Shown here: piece after piece, positions 9,690-18,216 of the stretch | Layout: every line of letters starts with the position of its first letter | How positions within the stretch are numbered: the first letter of the stretch is position 1 | DNA from: Halobaculum saliterrae | Lineage (GTDB): Archaea > Halobacteriota > Halobacteria > Halobacteriales > Haloferacaceae | Reading direction: 5' to 3' | Assembly (NCBI RefSeq): GCF_009831625.1 | Contig: NZ_WUUS01000001.1 | Location: 248,301 to 312,300, forward strand | DNA length: 64,000 nucleotides | Made by a program: the position numbers and the translations under genes | The notes under the pieces: generated by a model | Told to the model about the DNA's origin: nothing | Seen by the model: the letters and a program-made list of their open reading frames with translations, nothing else | The model's database searches: none

Positions 9690-10472
9690 CTACAGCTGTC
9701 GACGCACCGTCTCGGCGAGGTCCGTGACCGGACCGGGGCGGAACGTCCAGACGCCGCGCCACACGTTCGGCTCCTCCTCCAGCGCGAGGAGTCCTGCGGG
9801 CGTGGTGTCGGGACCGATCGCGTCGGCCGGCGGGTCGAACACCACGAACCAGGAGTCGCTGTAGCCGTGGCCGTAGCCGGCGTGAGCGGTCACGTCCAGC
9901 CGCGGCTCGGGGTCCCAGTCCGGCTCGCCGTACACGTGTACGTCCACGTCGCCGTCGGAGAGGCGTTCGTACGCCCGCATGGTGCCGGTTTCGTCGTCGA
10001 TCCGCGAGAGGCGCTGGAAGGAGGCGTGGAGTTCGCCCCGGTCCGCGCGGTGCGCGCGCAACTCGATCTGCCTGCTCATCGCGATGAGCAGGAGCTTCTC
10101 CTTGTGTGCGAGCGGATACCCCCGCAGGCGGAAGGGCACGTCCGCGAGCTCGGTCAGCACCGAGGGCAGCGCCGCGTCGTCGAGGTCGAGCGTCCCGGTG
10201 GTGTAGATGTCCGAGTTGACCATGAGGATCGCACGCTCGAGCGACGCCAACGGCGAGGTCGCGACGACCTCGTCGTTCTCGACGAGGACCGCGACGTCGT
10301 CGTCGACGCCCTCGACGTCCGACGAGTCGACGGTGACCGTCACCGACTGGTCGGCGAACAGCCGACGGAGCATGGAGTCGAGGGGCGTGCTGCCGTCGCG
10401 ACGAACCACCGCGAGGCGCTTGTCGGTGGCCCCGTCGGACGCGAGCTTCTCGAACTGCGCGTCCAGCCTCAT
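9690..10472 (-). CDS. DICT sensory domain protein
   Basis: 260-residue protein dominated by a DICT domain, a sensory module of haloarchaeal and bacterial signalling proteins. Visible landmarks are LAVVRRDGSTPLDSMLRRLF, SDIYTTGTLDLDDAALPSVL, HASFQRLSRIDDE, MRAYERLSD, VDVHVYGEPDW and the tryptophan-containing DSWFVVFDPP. There is no kinase or HTH domain. I place the start at MRLDAQFEKL: a TATA box at 10498-10503 lies 28 nt upstream, which would make a leaderless mRNA, and it overlaps the upstream ATG at 10497-10499, so the longer version (269 residues) would start before the expected transcription start. Confidence 0.83.
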   Translation of the reverse strand: MRLDAQFEKLASDGATDKRLAVVRRDGSTPLDSMLRRLFADQSVTVTVDSSDVEGVDDDVAVLVENDEVVATSPLASLERAILMVNSDIYTTGTLDLDDAALPSVLTELADVPFRLRGYPLAHKEKLLLIAMSRQIELRAHRADRGELHASFQRLSRIDDETGTMRAYERLSDGDVDVHVYGEPDWDPEPRLDVTAHAGYGHGYSDSWFVVFDPPADAIGPDTTPAGLLALEEEPNVWRGVWTFRPGPVTDLAETVRRQL

Positions 10473-10497
10473 GTACGCCGGTCGAGTTCGAACCGAC

Positions 10498-10503
10498 ATA
10501 TAA
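10498..10503 (-). promoter_or_regulatory. TATA box of the DICT gene
   Basis: TTATAT on the minus strand, centred about 28 nt before the ATG at 10472, the spacing expected for leaderless haloarchaeal transcripts. It decides the start choice for the DICT gene. Confidence 0.6.
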
Positions 10504-10629
10504 GCCTGATTCTGTTGCAATCAACGACGAGAACTGAGGCGACGACGTGGTGAGGCCGACGGCGTTCGTCCGGATCGCGTGTCGGTTCAGAGCCGCGACG
10601 ACTGTCGCGTCCGCCACGTCGCGACCACC

Positions 10630-10646
10630 GTGACAACTCCTGTCAC
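10630..10646. promoter_or_regulatory. 17-bp inverted repeat upstream of a candidate promoter
   Basis: GTGAC-aactcct-GTCAC is a perfect 5-bp inverted repeat. It is followed by a TATA-like ACAATTAAGC near 10656-10665, which would place transcription start near 10688, just before the small frame at 10713-10907. The position just upstream of a TATA box is that of an activator or repressor site; the factor is unknown. Confidence 0.4.
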
Positions 10647-10712
10647 TGCGGAGGAACAATTAAGCATTGGGCCCCCATCGGCGGAAGTACGACGAACCAC
10701 GGAGGCCCCCCA

Positions 10713-10907
10713 ATGACCGACCACACCACTCCCGCACTCCGCTCGCCGCTCGGTAGCGGCGGGGACGGGTGGTCGGTCGCCGGCGCCCCCGCGGCCGTCC
10801 CGACTGTGGTCGCCGCCCCGAAGGCGACCGCGACCGGGACCGGCGTGGGTACCGCCGCGGGGAATATCGCCCCCGTGTACGGACCGTCCGTCTCCATCGC
10901 CGCGTGA
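10713..10907 (+). CDS. Candidate small protein or leader peptide
   Basis: 64-codon frame beginning MTDHTTPALRS, preceded by a good Shine-Dalgarno-like CGGAGG 8-10 nt upstream and by a TATA-like element. The product is Ala/Gly/Thr/Val-rich with one Trp and no recognised domain; its low complexity could also be chance in GC-rich DNA. About 20 nt after the stop lies a short hairpin, CTCGGG-ctcga-CCCGAG, which could end or attenuate the transcript. No biosynthetic gene follows directly. I see nothing else in 10504-11057. Confidence 0.35.
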   Translation: MTDHTTPALRSPLGSGGDGWSVAGAPAAVPTVVAAPKATATGTGVGTAAGNIAPVYGPSVSIAA

Positions 10908-11057
10908 CCCGGCGACGCGTCTCGGGCTCGACCCGAGCGGAGGCGGACGCCGTTCTCCACCTACCGTTCAGGTCCCCGTGACCCCGTCAGCCGGCTCGCG
11001 CGGCCGACCCGCTCCCCGGGAAGGCCCGCAGTCGCGTTCGAGCCGCGCAGGGAGTCT

Positions 11058-11396
11058 ATGTCGGTCCACCGACAGCGACTGGCCGACGCCAGCATGACCA
11101 TCGCAGTGTCCAGATCCGCGCCCGGCGATCTCGCCGACGGCGCCGAATCGAAGCTCGCCCGCGCCGACGCGGTCGGCGCCGTCGAGTCGCTCGACATCCG
11201 CGGCCTCCAGCCCGGCCTCAACGACCTCACGGTCGAGGCCGAGGCCACCGTCGCGCTCGCGAGCGACGCGAGCGAGGACCGGGAGGCCGTCGCCGACGCG
11301 CTCGCCGAGACGTTCGGCGTGACCGACGTGGCGGTGACGGCCGTCCGCTCGGTCCCGCCCGATAGCGCCGACGGCGCCGCCGTCGCCGGCGAGTAG
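11058..11396 (+). CDS. Conserved hypothetical protein upstream of pus10
   Basis: Up to 112 residues, not recognised beyond its resemblance to small haloarchaeal proteins found near tRNA-modification genes. The core ADAVGAVESLDIRGLQPGLND followed by LTVEAEATVAL suggests an alpha/beta fold; the last 15 residues are low-complexity. I use the ATG at 11058 because AGGGAG lies about 5 nt before it; an internal ATG at 11094 (MTIAVSRS) is a plausible alternative giving 100 residues. It lies 117 nt before pus10 in the same direction. Confidence 0.65.
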   Translation: MSVHRQRLADASMTIAVSRSAPGDLADGAESKLARADAVGAVESLDIRGLQPGLNDLTVEAEATVALASDASEDREAVADALAETFGVTDVAVTAVRSVPPDSADGAAVAGE

Positions 11397-11513
11397 CGTC
11401 GGCGACGGCGACCGGCGGCGACAGTCGCCGTCCCGTCCGCCGGAGCCACCGTCGAGCACGACGGGGGACCGCGGGACCGAAAGTGCCTACCGCCCGCCGC
11501 GACGACTCGGGGT

Positions 11514-12899
11514 ATGACCGACTCCGACGCTCCCGCGGACGCCGACGGCGACGACGCCGGCTCCTCCGGGGAGAGCGCCGTCCCCGACGTTCTCGACACC
11601 GCCCGGGCGCTCCTCGCGACAGGGCCGCTGTGTGACCACTGCCTCGGCCGCCCGTTCGCCGAGCGCTCGTTCGGCCTCGGCAACCACGAGCGCGGCCGCG
11701 GGCTCCGGATCGCCGTCGCCCTCGCGGACGACACCGACTACGAGAGCGGTGCGGCCGGGGACTGCTGGGTGTGCGAGGGCGTGTTCGAACGCGTCGACGA
11801 GTTCGCCGAGCGCGCTGCCGACGCGGTCGCCGACTACGAGTACGCCACGTACCAAGTCGGGACGCGCGTCCCGCCGCTGGCGGAGGAGAACGACCGACTA
11901 CTCCGGGAGGATGCCGGACTGGACCCGGAGACCGGCGAGCCGCTGCGCAAGGAACTCAACCGCGAGGTGGGCAAGCGCGTGGGGCAGGTGACCGACACCG
12001 AGGTCGACTTCGAGCGCCCGCACGTCCAGTTCCTCCTCGACGTGGACGCCGACCGCGTCGAGGCCACGGTCAACTCCGCGCACGTGTACGGCCGCTACCG
12101 GAAGCTGGAGCGCGACATCCCCCAGACCGAGTGGCCCTGCTCCGACTGCCGAGGCTCCGGCCGACAGGGCCGCGAGCCGTGCGACACCTGCGGCGGCTCG
12201 GGCTACCTGTACGACGAGAGCGTCGAACAGCTCACCGCGCCCGTCGTCGAGGAGGTCATGGAGGGCGTCGACTCGACGTTCCACGGCGCGGGCCGCGAGG
12301 ACGTGGACGCGCTGATGCTCGGCACCGGACGGCCGTTCGTGATCGAGGTGGACGAGCCCCGGCGCCGCGATATCGACGCGGACCGGCTGGAGGCGGACAT
12401 CAACGCCTTCGCCGACGGGAAGGTCGAGGTCGAGGGCCTGCGCCGCTGTACCCACGACATGGTCGAGCGCGTGAAGGAGCTCGACGCGACGAAGCGTTAC
12501 CACGCGGCCGTCGAGTTCGGCGCCGACGTGACCGCCGAGGAACTGGCCGACGCCGTCGACGAGCTCGACGGTGCGACCATCGAGCAGTACACGCCGAACC
12601 GCGTCGACCACCGGCGCGCCGCGAAGACGCGGACCCGCGTCGCCCACGACGTGACCGGCGAACTGGCGGACGCCCGCCACGCGGCCGTCGAGGTTCACGG
12701 CGCCGGCGGCCTCTACATCAAGGAGCTGATCTCCGGCGACGAGGGGCGGACGGAACCGAGCCTCGCGGGCCTGCTCGGCGTCGACGCCACGGTGACGACG
12801 CTGGACGTCCTCGCCGTCGAGGGGCGCGACGAGCCGTTCGAGCACTCCGGGTTCTTCCTCGACGACGAGGATCGCGACACCGACGCCGACGGGGAGTGA
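11514..12899 (+). CDS. pus10: tRNA pseudouridine(54/55) synthase Pus10
   Basis: 461-residue archaeal Pus10, which makes pseudouridine 54 and 55 in the tRNA T-loop. The N-terminal region has the zinc-type cysteines CDHCLGRPFAER and CWVC; an additional Cys-rich hairpin reads CSDCRGSGRQGREPCDTCGG. The catalytic block is DALMLGTGRPFVIEVDEPRR (residues about 263-282). The C-terminal PUS domain ends in GGLYIKELISGDEGRT followed by EPSLAGLLG. The double CxxCxG hairpin is DnaJ-like and appears as an insertion relative to bacterial-type synthases. It runs 3 nt before rnhB, so the two are probably cotranscribed. Confidence 0.95.
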   Translation: MTDSDAPADADGDDAGSSGESAVPDVLDTARALLATGPLCDHCLGRPFAERSFGLGNHERGRGLRIAVALADDTDYESGAAGDCWVCEGVFERVDEFAERAADAVADYEYATYQVGTRVPPLAEENDRLLREDAGLDPETGEPLRKELNREVGKRVGQVTDTEVDFERPHVQFLLDVDADRVEATVNSAHVYGRYRKLERDIPQTEWPCSDCRGSGRQGREPCDTCGGSGYLYDESVEQLTAPVVEEVMEGVDSTFHGAGREDVDALMLGTGRPFVIEVDEPRRRDIDADRLEADINAFADGKVEVEGLRRCTHDMVERVKELDATKRYHAAVEFGADVTAEELADAVDELDGATIEQYTPNRVDHRRAAKTRTRVAHDVTGELADARHAAVEVHGAGGLYIKELISGDEGRTEPSLAGLLGVDATVTTLDVLAVEGRDEPFEHSGFFLDDEDRDTDADGE

Positions 12900-12902
12900 A
12901 TC

Positions 12903-13649
12903 ATGCTCGGCGCAGACGAGGCCGGAAAGGGACCGGTGCTGGGCCCGATGGTCGCCGGCGCGGTCCGCGCCGATCCCGCGGCGATCCCCGAGGACGTGGA
13001 CGACTCGAAGCGCCTCTCCGCGACGAGACGCGAGGAACTCGACGCCGTCCTCCGCGACGACGACCGCGTCGGCGTCTCGGTCGCCGTCGTCTCCGTCGAC
13101 CGGATCGACGACCCCGCGACCGACATGAACACCCTCACCGTCGCGGGGCAGGCCGAGGCGCTCGCGGCGGTCGCCCGCGACGGCGACCGCGCGGTCGTCG
13201 ACGCCGGCGACGTGAGCGAGTCCCGGTTCGCCGATCGCGTCGCGGACGGGATCGCTGACGCCTTCGCCGACGACGGCACAACCGACGACGGTGGTGACCG
13301 CGACCGCGTCGGCGACCGCGATGGCGACGGTGCCGGCGAACACGGTTCGGGCCCGAACGTCGACGTGACGGCCGAGCACGGCGCCGACGAGTCGTACTCG
13401 ATCGTCGCGGCCGCGAGCGTCGTCGCCAAGGTGGAGCGCGACCGGATCGTCGCCGGGTTGGACGCGACCTACCGCGACCGCGGCTACGACGGGATCGGCA
13501 GCGGCTATCCCTCGGATCCGAACACTCGCGAGTTCCTCCGGGAGTACGTTCGCCGCGAGGGCGACCTGCCGGAGTGCGCCCGCACGTCGTGGAGCACCTG
13601 CGACGACGTGCTCGCGGCGAGCGAGCAGTCGGCGCTCGGGGAGTTCTAG
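12903..13649 (+). CDS. rnhB: Ribonuclease HII
   Basis: 248-residue RNase HII, which removes ribonucleotides and RNA primers from DNA. Catalytic acidic residues sit in LGADEAGKGPVLGP (Asp, Glu) and AVVDAGDV; the C-terminal block SIVAAASVVAKVERD and YDGIGSGYPSDPNT are typical. An Asp/Gly/Arg-rich insertion of about 28 residues lies near positions 120-147, between the third strand and the HGADESYSI block. The start ATG is 3 nt after the pus10 stop. Confidence 0.94.
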   Translation: MLGADEAGKGPVLGPMVAGAVRADPAAIPEDVDDSKRLSATRREELDAVLRDDDRVGVSVAVVSVDRIDDPATDMNTLTVAGQAEALAAVARDGDRAVVDAGDVSESRFADRVADGIADAFADDGTTDDGGDRDRVGDRDGDGAGEHGSGPNVDVTAEHGADESYSIVAAASVVAKVERDRIVAGLDATYRDRGYDGIGSGYPSDPNTREFLREYVRREGDLPECARTSWSTCDDVLAASEQSALGEF

Positions 13650-13727
13650 GGCGGACCGTGCGCTTCGGGGTCGGAACGACGGTTGTGCTGACCAGCATCG
13701 CCAGGGCCACAAAGCGGAGCCGCCGGC

Positions 13728-14087
13728 TCACCGGAACGGCGGCAGCCGCCAGCCGTAGGCGACGAGCGCCGCGGCCGCGAGCAGCGCCGCGGCCGCGAGC
13801 AGCGGGATCGGAACGCCCGCGTCGGCCAGCGCGCCGACCACGGCGCCCGACAGCGGGACGAGCACGAGCAGGCCGACGACGGCGCCCGCGAGGACGGTCC
13901 AGACGGAGCCGGAGCGGTCGTCGCGCGCGGCTAACTCCTCGCGGACGGCGCGGCGGGTGATCCGCTCGACGTCGGCCTCGGTCAGTCGGTCGCCGCGGTC
14001 GGTTCCGTCGCCGTCGCTCGATCGGTCGTCGGTCGGGCCGTCGAGGCCCGGATCGCCGTCGCCCGGACTGGCGGACTCGGAGGGCAT
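13728..14087 (-). CDS. Small membrane protein, two transmembrane segments
   Basis: 119 residues. The first 45 are acidic and Ser/Gly-rich, then comes a charged helix (DVERITRRAVREELAARDD) and two hydrophobic stretches, VLAGAVVGLLVLVPLSGAVV and LLAAAALLAAAALVAYG. No known family recognised. It lies downstream of secD on the same strand with a 77-nt gap and could be cotranscribed. Function unknown. Confidence 0.7.
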   Translation of the reverse strand: MPSESASPGDGDPGLDGPTDDRSSDGDGTDRGDRLTEADVERITRRAVREELAARDDRSGSVWTVLAGAVVGLLVLVPLSGAVVGALADAGVPIPLLAAAALLAAAALVAYGWRLPPFR

Positions 14088-14164
14088 GGTCGGCGACACA
14101 CACGACGAAGCGAAAAGCGGTTCGGCGCGACGGGGGGAACCGGAAGCGCCGCGCCGCGTCGGGC

Positions 14165-15736
14165 TCAGCGGTCGGTCAGCAGCGCACGGAGGATGTCGCC
14201 GTACGCCGGTCGGGTGATGAGCACGCCGACGAGCACTCCGAGGATCGTGAAGATGGCGAAGCCCTGGAGGTCGCCCAGCGAGAGCCACGGCGAGGCCAGC
14301 GGAGCCATCGCGACGATCGTCGTCGCGGCCGCGGCGCCGACGACCCAGAACGCCTTCCGGAAGCGCGACTGGAAGACGCGCCGGGAGTTCACGTCGCCCT
14401 CGGCCATCACCTCGTCGGCGATGATCACGAGGTCGTCGACGCCGGTCCCGATGACCGCGATGAACCCCGCGATGACCGAGAGGTCCAGCGGGTACTGGAT
14501 GAACGCCGCGAACCCGAGGAGGATCAGCACCTCGGAGAACGCGGTGACGACCATCGGCGCGGCGACCTTCGGGTCGCCGTAGCGGAAGAACACGACGCCC
14601 GCGACCGTGAGCACCGCGAGGAGTCCGATGATCAGGGAGTCGCGCTTGAAGTCGTCACCCTGTGCGGCGCTGATGGAGGTCGCGGTCCCCTCGTCGAGCG
14701 CCAGCCCCGCCGGGAGCGCGCCGGCGCGGAGGTCGACCGAGACGTCCTGCGCGCGCTCGAAGGAACCGGTGACGAGGATGAACTGCGGGTCCTGCGCCCA
14801 CTCGCCGTTTCGCATCGACTGCGCGAGCGAGGGGTTCATCCCGAACGAGGAGACGACGGTCCCGTCGCGGATGATCAGGATACACGGCTCCGTGGTGCTC
14901 GGCCCGTTCTCCTGACTGAAGGTGCAGTCGGTGCCGCCCTGTCCGGCGACGCCCGTCTCGACGAACAGCCGCTGGACGCGCTCGGCCTCGCTCTGTCGAA
15001 CCGAGACGGGGACGTTCGGGCCCGGACCCTGCTCTCCTTGCTGGGCGGTGCCGACCGTCTGGAAGTCCTCCTGCCGGATGACGGTCGTGTTCACGTACTC
15101 GGTCGTGTTGTTCCGCTGGACCTCGTGGTACGCCGCGATCTGCACCGTCCCGCGGGAGTTCACCAGGTCGCGCACCTCGCTGAGGTCGTCGTTGGGGACC
15201 TCGATGAGGACGAAGTCGCCGTTGCCGATCGTCCGGACGCTCCCGCCCGAGAGGCCGGCGGCGTTGATCTTCGACTCGAGCACCTCGATCGTCTGTTGGC
15301 GCGTCTCGTCGGTGACGCCGTCGCGGACGGTCTCGTACTCGTAGCCGGCGGCGTCGAGCGCGTTCCGGAGGTCGGCCTGCGTGGCGTTCTCCGTGACGAG
15401 TTCGACCGTCCCGCTGGAGTTCGTCGAGAAGCGGGCGATCACGTCGGAGCTGTCGCCGGTTTCCAGCTCCGCGGCGACCTGGCGTTCGACCTCGGCGGTG
15501 TCGCGACCCTCGAACTGGACCTCCTCGGCCGTGACGCCGACGAGGGGCGCCCGGATCCGCGACCCGCCAGACAACTCCAGCCCGTACTGGAGGTTCGTCG
15601 CGCTCTCCTGGGCGGCCGGTCCCTGGCTCCCGGACGGCTCGAACGCCGGCGCGAACAGGAACAGCGTCGAGAGGACGAGCATGAACACGAGCATGACGAC
15701 CCGCCAGTTTTCCTTGATCGTCTCCCAGGCGCTCAT
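14165..15736 (-). CDS. secD: Preprotein translocase subunit SecD
   Basis: 523 residues, RND-fold partner of SecF that helps Sec-dependent export in the membrane. The N-terminal helix (VVMLVFMLVLSTLFLFAPAF) is followed by the D1 motif YGLELSGGSRIRAPL. A large external domain spans about residues 60-340, and five C-terminal helices contain VIGTGVDDLVIIADEVMAEG. Archaeal gene order is kept: secF first, secD second, with ATGA overlap. Confidence 0.95.
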   Translation of the reverse strand: MSAWETIKENWRVVMLVFMLVLSTLFLFAPAFEPSGSQGPAAQESATNLQYGLELSGGSRIRAPLVGVTAEEVQFEGRDTAEVERQVAAELETGDSSDVIARFSTNSSGTVELVTENATQADLRNALDAAGYEYETVRDGVTDETRQQTIEVLESKINAAGLSGGSVRTIGNGDFVLIEVPNDDLSEVRDLVNSRGTVQIAAYHEVQRNNTTEYVNTTVIRQEDFQTVGTAQQGEQGPGPNVPVSVRQSEAERVQRLFVETGVAGQGGTDCTFSQENGPSTTEPCILIIRDGTVVSSFGMNPSLAQSMRNGEWAQDPQFILVTGSFERAQDVSVDLRAGALPAGLALDEGTATSISAAQGDDFKRDSLIIGLLAVLTVAGVVFFRYGDPKVAAPMVVTAFSEVLILLGFAAFIQYPLDLSVIAGFIAVIGTGVDDLVIIADEVMAEGDVNSRRVFQSRFRKAFWVVGAAAATTIVAMAPLASPWLSLGDLQGFAIFTILGVLVGVLITRPAYGDILRALLTDR

Positions 15737-16629
15737 CGTGCCACCCCCTCGAACTTGTACCAGCGAAGCAGCGACACGTTCAGCAGGTACGTGTTCATCA
15801 GGTCGGCAGCGAGCCCGAACACGAGGATCGTCCCGATGCTCGCGAGCAGCCCGATGCCGAAGAACGACGCGACGACCGCCATCACGGCCATCGCCGCGAT
15901 GGAGGTGAGCGTCATCGTGACGCCGGTGCGCATCGCGCGGTACGTGGACTCATAGAAGTCGCCCGAGCGCCGGAGCACGCTGTTGTTCAGGAGGATGTCG
16001 GAGTCGACGGAGTAGCCGATGAGCATCAACAGCGCCGCGACCGTCCCGAGCGTGAGTTCGATGCCGAGGAGGTTCATCAGCGCGACCGGGATGACGATGT
16101 CCGAGAACGCCGAGACCACGACGGCGATGCTCGGGACGAAGGTCCGGAACAGCGCGAACACCAGCGCGGCCATCCCGGCGAAGGCGGCGACGACCCCGAT
16201 CAGCGCGCGTTGCTGGGTCTCGGACCCGAAGGCCGCCCCGACGCCCTCGATCGACCGGACGTCGAACCCGGCCGCGTCGGCCTCCGACTCGAGCTGTCGG
16301 GTGAGCTCGCTCTGTTCGGTCTCTGATCCCTCCGTCTGGAAGGTGGCGATGTACACGTCGCTGTTCCCGACCCGCTGGATGCTGTTCGGCGTCGCGGTGA
16401 ACGCCTCGCGGATGTCTTCGCGTGCCTGTGCGTCGCTCGGGGCGTCGACGGCGACACGCATCTCCGTGCCGCCGGTGAAATCGAGCCCCGGATCGACCGG
16501 CGTACCGGTCGTCACGTACGCCCCGCCGATGACGAGGATCGCGACGGCCAACACCGCGAGCGGTATCGCGGCGAGTTGCCGGTTGGTGTACCGGGTGTAA
16601 TCGACCTCCGGTACCTCGAATCGAGCCAT
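15733..16629 (-). CDS. secF: Preprotein translocase subunit SecF
   Basis: 298 residues. The start MARFEVPEVDYTRYTNRQLA is followed by helix 1 (IPLAVLAVAILVIGGAYV) and the SecF motif DPGLDFTGGTEMRVAV. The C-terminal helices contain LLMLIGYSVDSDILLNN and MRTGVTMTLTSIAAMAV. A TATA-like box about 28 nt upstream of the ATG argues against the longer open frame that continues upstream. It overlaps secD by 4 nt. Confidence 0.95.
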   Translation of the reverse strand: MARFEVPEVDYTRYTNRQLAAIPLAVLAVAILVIGGAYVTTGTPVDPGLDFTGGTEMRVAVDAPSDAQAREDIREAFTATPNSIQRVGNSDVYIATFQTEGSETEQSELTRQLESEADAAGFDVRSIEGVGAAFGSETQQRALIGVVAAFAGMAALVFALFRTFVPSIAVVVSAFSDIVIPVALMNLLGIELTLGTVAALLMLIGYSVDSDILLNNSVLRRSGDFYESTYRAMRTGVTMTLTSIAAMAVMAVVASFFGIGLLASIGTILVFGLAADLMNTYLLNVSLLRWYKFEGVAR

Positions 16630-16651
16630 GGGTTCCGGTCCCCCCGCGCAC

Positions 16652-16659
16652 CGAATAAG
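16652..16659 (-). promoter_or_regulatory. TATA box of the secFD operon
   Basis: CTTATTCG on the minus strand, centred about 27 nt before the secF ATG, the leaderless spacing seen for many genes in this window. Confidence 0.55.
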
Positions 16660-17026
16660 CCTTCTTCTTCGCGGCCACCGGTGTTTCAGCGGTATTCGCC
16701 GTTGAGGGTCCTGCTCCCGCCCGATCCCGGTTGGGGCCCCACACCGGTTCTCCCGTGGTCGCCTGGTCCACCGTCGAGTTCGCGCTATCGGAGTTCCGCA
16801 GACGCCCTCGCCGAGCCGGAGCGATACAGCGCGTCGTGGATACGGAGCGAGCCGCGGACCTGAACCGGCTGGGCCGCCCCGCCCTGCACCCGGAACTGAC
16901 GGGGCTGACCCGCCCGCCACCCGGACCGACGCGCCCGTGTCCGCCGATCCTCGCGGCGGGGTCCGCTCCGGTGTCCCGCGAGCACACGGACGACAGACCG
17001 ATGTGTCGACGGCCCGTAGTCGGCCT
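16660..17026. other. Intergenic region without a supported gene
   Basis: About 370 nt between the divergent secF and the small gene at 17027. Open frames on both strands are Arg/Pro-rich GC shadows with no recognisable domain, no tRNA-like T-arm and no TATA-flanked start. It holds the promoters for both neighbours; nothing else was identified. Confidence 0.5.
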
Positions 17027-17338
17027 ATGGGTGAGGACGTGACGCGCGTGGTCCTCTCGTTCCCCGACGGGTTGAGCGAGTGGGGCCGCGACCAGATCCG
17101 GACGGACCGCTACCGGAACTACCTCCGGCGGATGCTCGACGAGCCGCGGGTCGGCGACGAGCGCGAGGAGTTCGTCGACGTGGGCTGTTGCGGCGACTCG
17201 CTGGATCTCACGTTCCGCGTCGAGGCCGTCGAGGGGGGCGCCCGCATCGGCGACGGGACCGTCGTCGAGTTGGTCGAACGCACGGGCGCGGTCGATGGCG
17301 GATGGCGCGTGCAGTCTGCCGCCGGACCGAGGGAGTGA
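17027..17338 (+). CDS. Conserved haloarchaeal hypothetical protein
   Basis: 103 residues beginning MGEDVTRVVLSFPDGLSEWG. It has a mixed alpha/beta pattern with a conserved-looking block RTDRYRNYLRRMLDEPR and FVDVGCCGDSLDLTFRVE. There is no signal peptide or membrane segment. It resembles haloarchaea-only families but I cannot assign a function; it stands alone between divergent secF and convergent NUDIX. Confidence 0.7.
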   Translation: MGEDVTRVVLSFPDGLSEWGRDQIRTDRYRNYLRRMLDEPRVGDEREEFVDVGCCGDSLDLTFRVEAVEGGARIGDGTVVELVERTGAVDGGWRVQSAAGPRE

Positions 17339-17439
17339 GTCGGGCACTGCGCCGCGGTCGGTCCCGCGCCCGCCGGGTCGACGCCGAACCCCGTGTCGGC
17401 GCCACTCGCGTGCCGGTGCGTCGCTCCGGCGAGTGAGAG

Positions 17440-17973
17440 TCAATCGTCGAGCATCGTCTCTATCGCCTCCCGGTCGATCCGTCTCGTTGCGTCCGGCGAG
17501 GACAGGATCCGAGCGATCGACCAGAACTCGACGTCCGTCGCCTCCTCGCCGGGGGTCGGGGTCCCGTCGGTCTCCGAGTAGTCGACGACGTACGTGATCA
17601 TCGTGTAATGCCGATCCCGATGCGTGCTGTGGACCGCCGAGAGGAGATCGAGGGAGGACGGGTCCGCCGCGATCCCCGTCTCCTCCTCGAGTTCTCGAAC
17701 GGCCGCGTTCGCGGGTTCCTCGTCGAACTCGGGATGTCCCCCGGGAAGCTCCCATTCGTCCCGGGCGACCGGGTCGATCAGGAGCACGGCGTCGTCGGCC
17801 CGAACGACGACGTCCACCGCGGGAACCGCGTTTCGAAAGTGACGGTGGCCACAGTCGGGACACGACCGTCGCTCTCGGCCGTGGATCTCCCGGCGCGTCA
17901 ACTCGGCCCCGCACTGATGACAGTAGGACGGCTCGATGGCGACGATAGAGACGATGCCCGTCTCGTCCACCAT
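17440..17973 (-). CDS. NUDIX hydrolase with N-terminal zinc ribbon
   Basis: 177 residues. The zinc ribbon near residues 18-42 shows CHQC and CPDC pairs, followed by a complete Nudix box (GGHPEFDEEPANAAVRELEEE, then TGI). Nudix enzymes cleave nucleoside diphosphate linked to another group; the zinc ribbon is like NudC/NADH pyrophosphatase types but the specificity motif is not evident. Start chosen at MVDETGIVSI; 44 upstream in-frame codons look non-coding. Confidence 0.87.
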   Translation of the reverse strand: MVDETGIVSIVAIEPSYCHQCGAELTRREIHGRERRSCPDCGHRHFRNAVPAVDVVVRADDAVLLIDPVARDEWELPGGHPEFDEEPANAAVRELEEETGIAADPSSLDLLSAVHSTHRDRHYTMITYVVDYSETDGTPTPGEEATDVEFWSIARILSSPDATRRIDREAIETMLDD

Positions 17974-18216
17974 AATCGTGGGGGACGGACGGTACTCGGA
18001 GCAGTGGCCGGTACTGAAGCGAGCGACGGCGCTCCGCCCGGACGGATCGTGAGCAGTGGCGTTCGCGAGACGACTCGAACGGGTTGGGCACACGCACCCG
18101 ATCACAGGTCTCCGGCGAGTTGATATCGCGATATGAAATTTACGACAGGGGGCAGCGGACCCAGTGGTTCTACGGGATAAGTGCCGAGGATCGGCCGAGA
18201 GGACGGTAGCAGCGGG

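Noticed and set aside
16630-17026. A stable RNA (RNase P, SRP or tRNA) in the long secF upstream gap
   Set aside because: No GAGGAAAGTC-type RNase P core, no SRP helix 8 pattern, and no T-arm GTTCRANNC with paired acceptor stem was visible.
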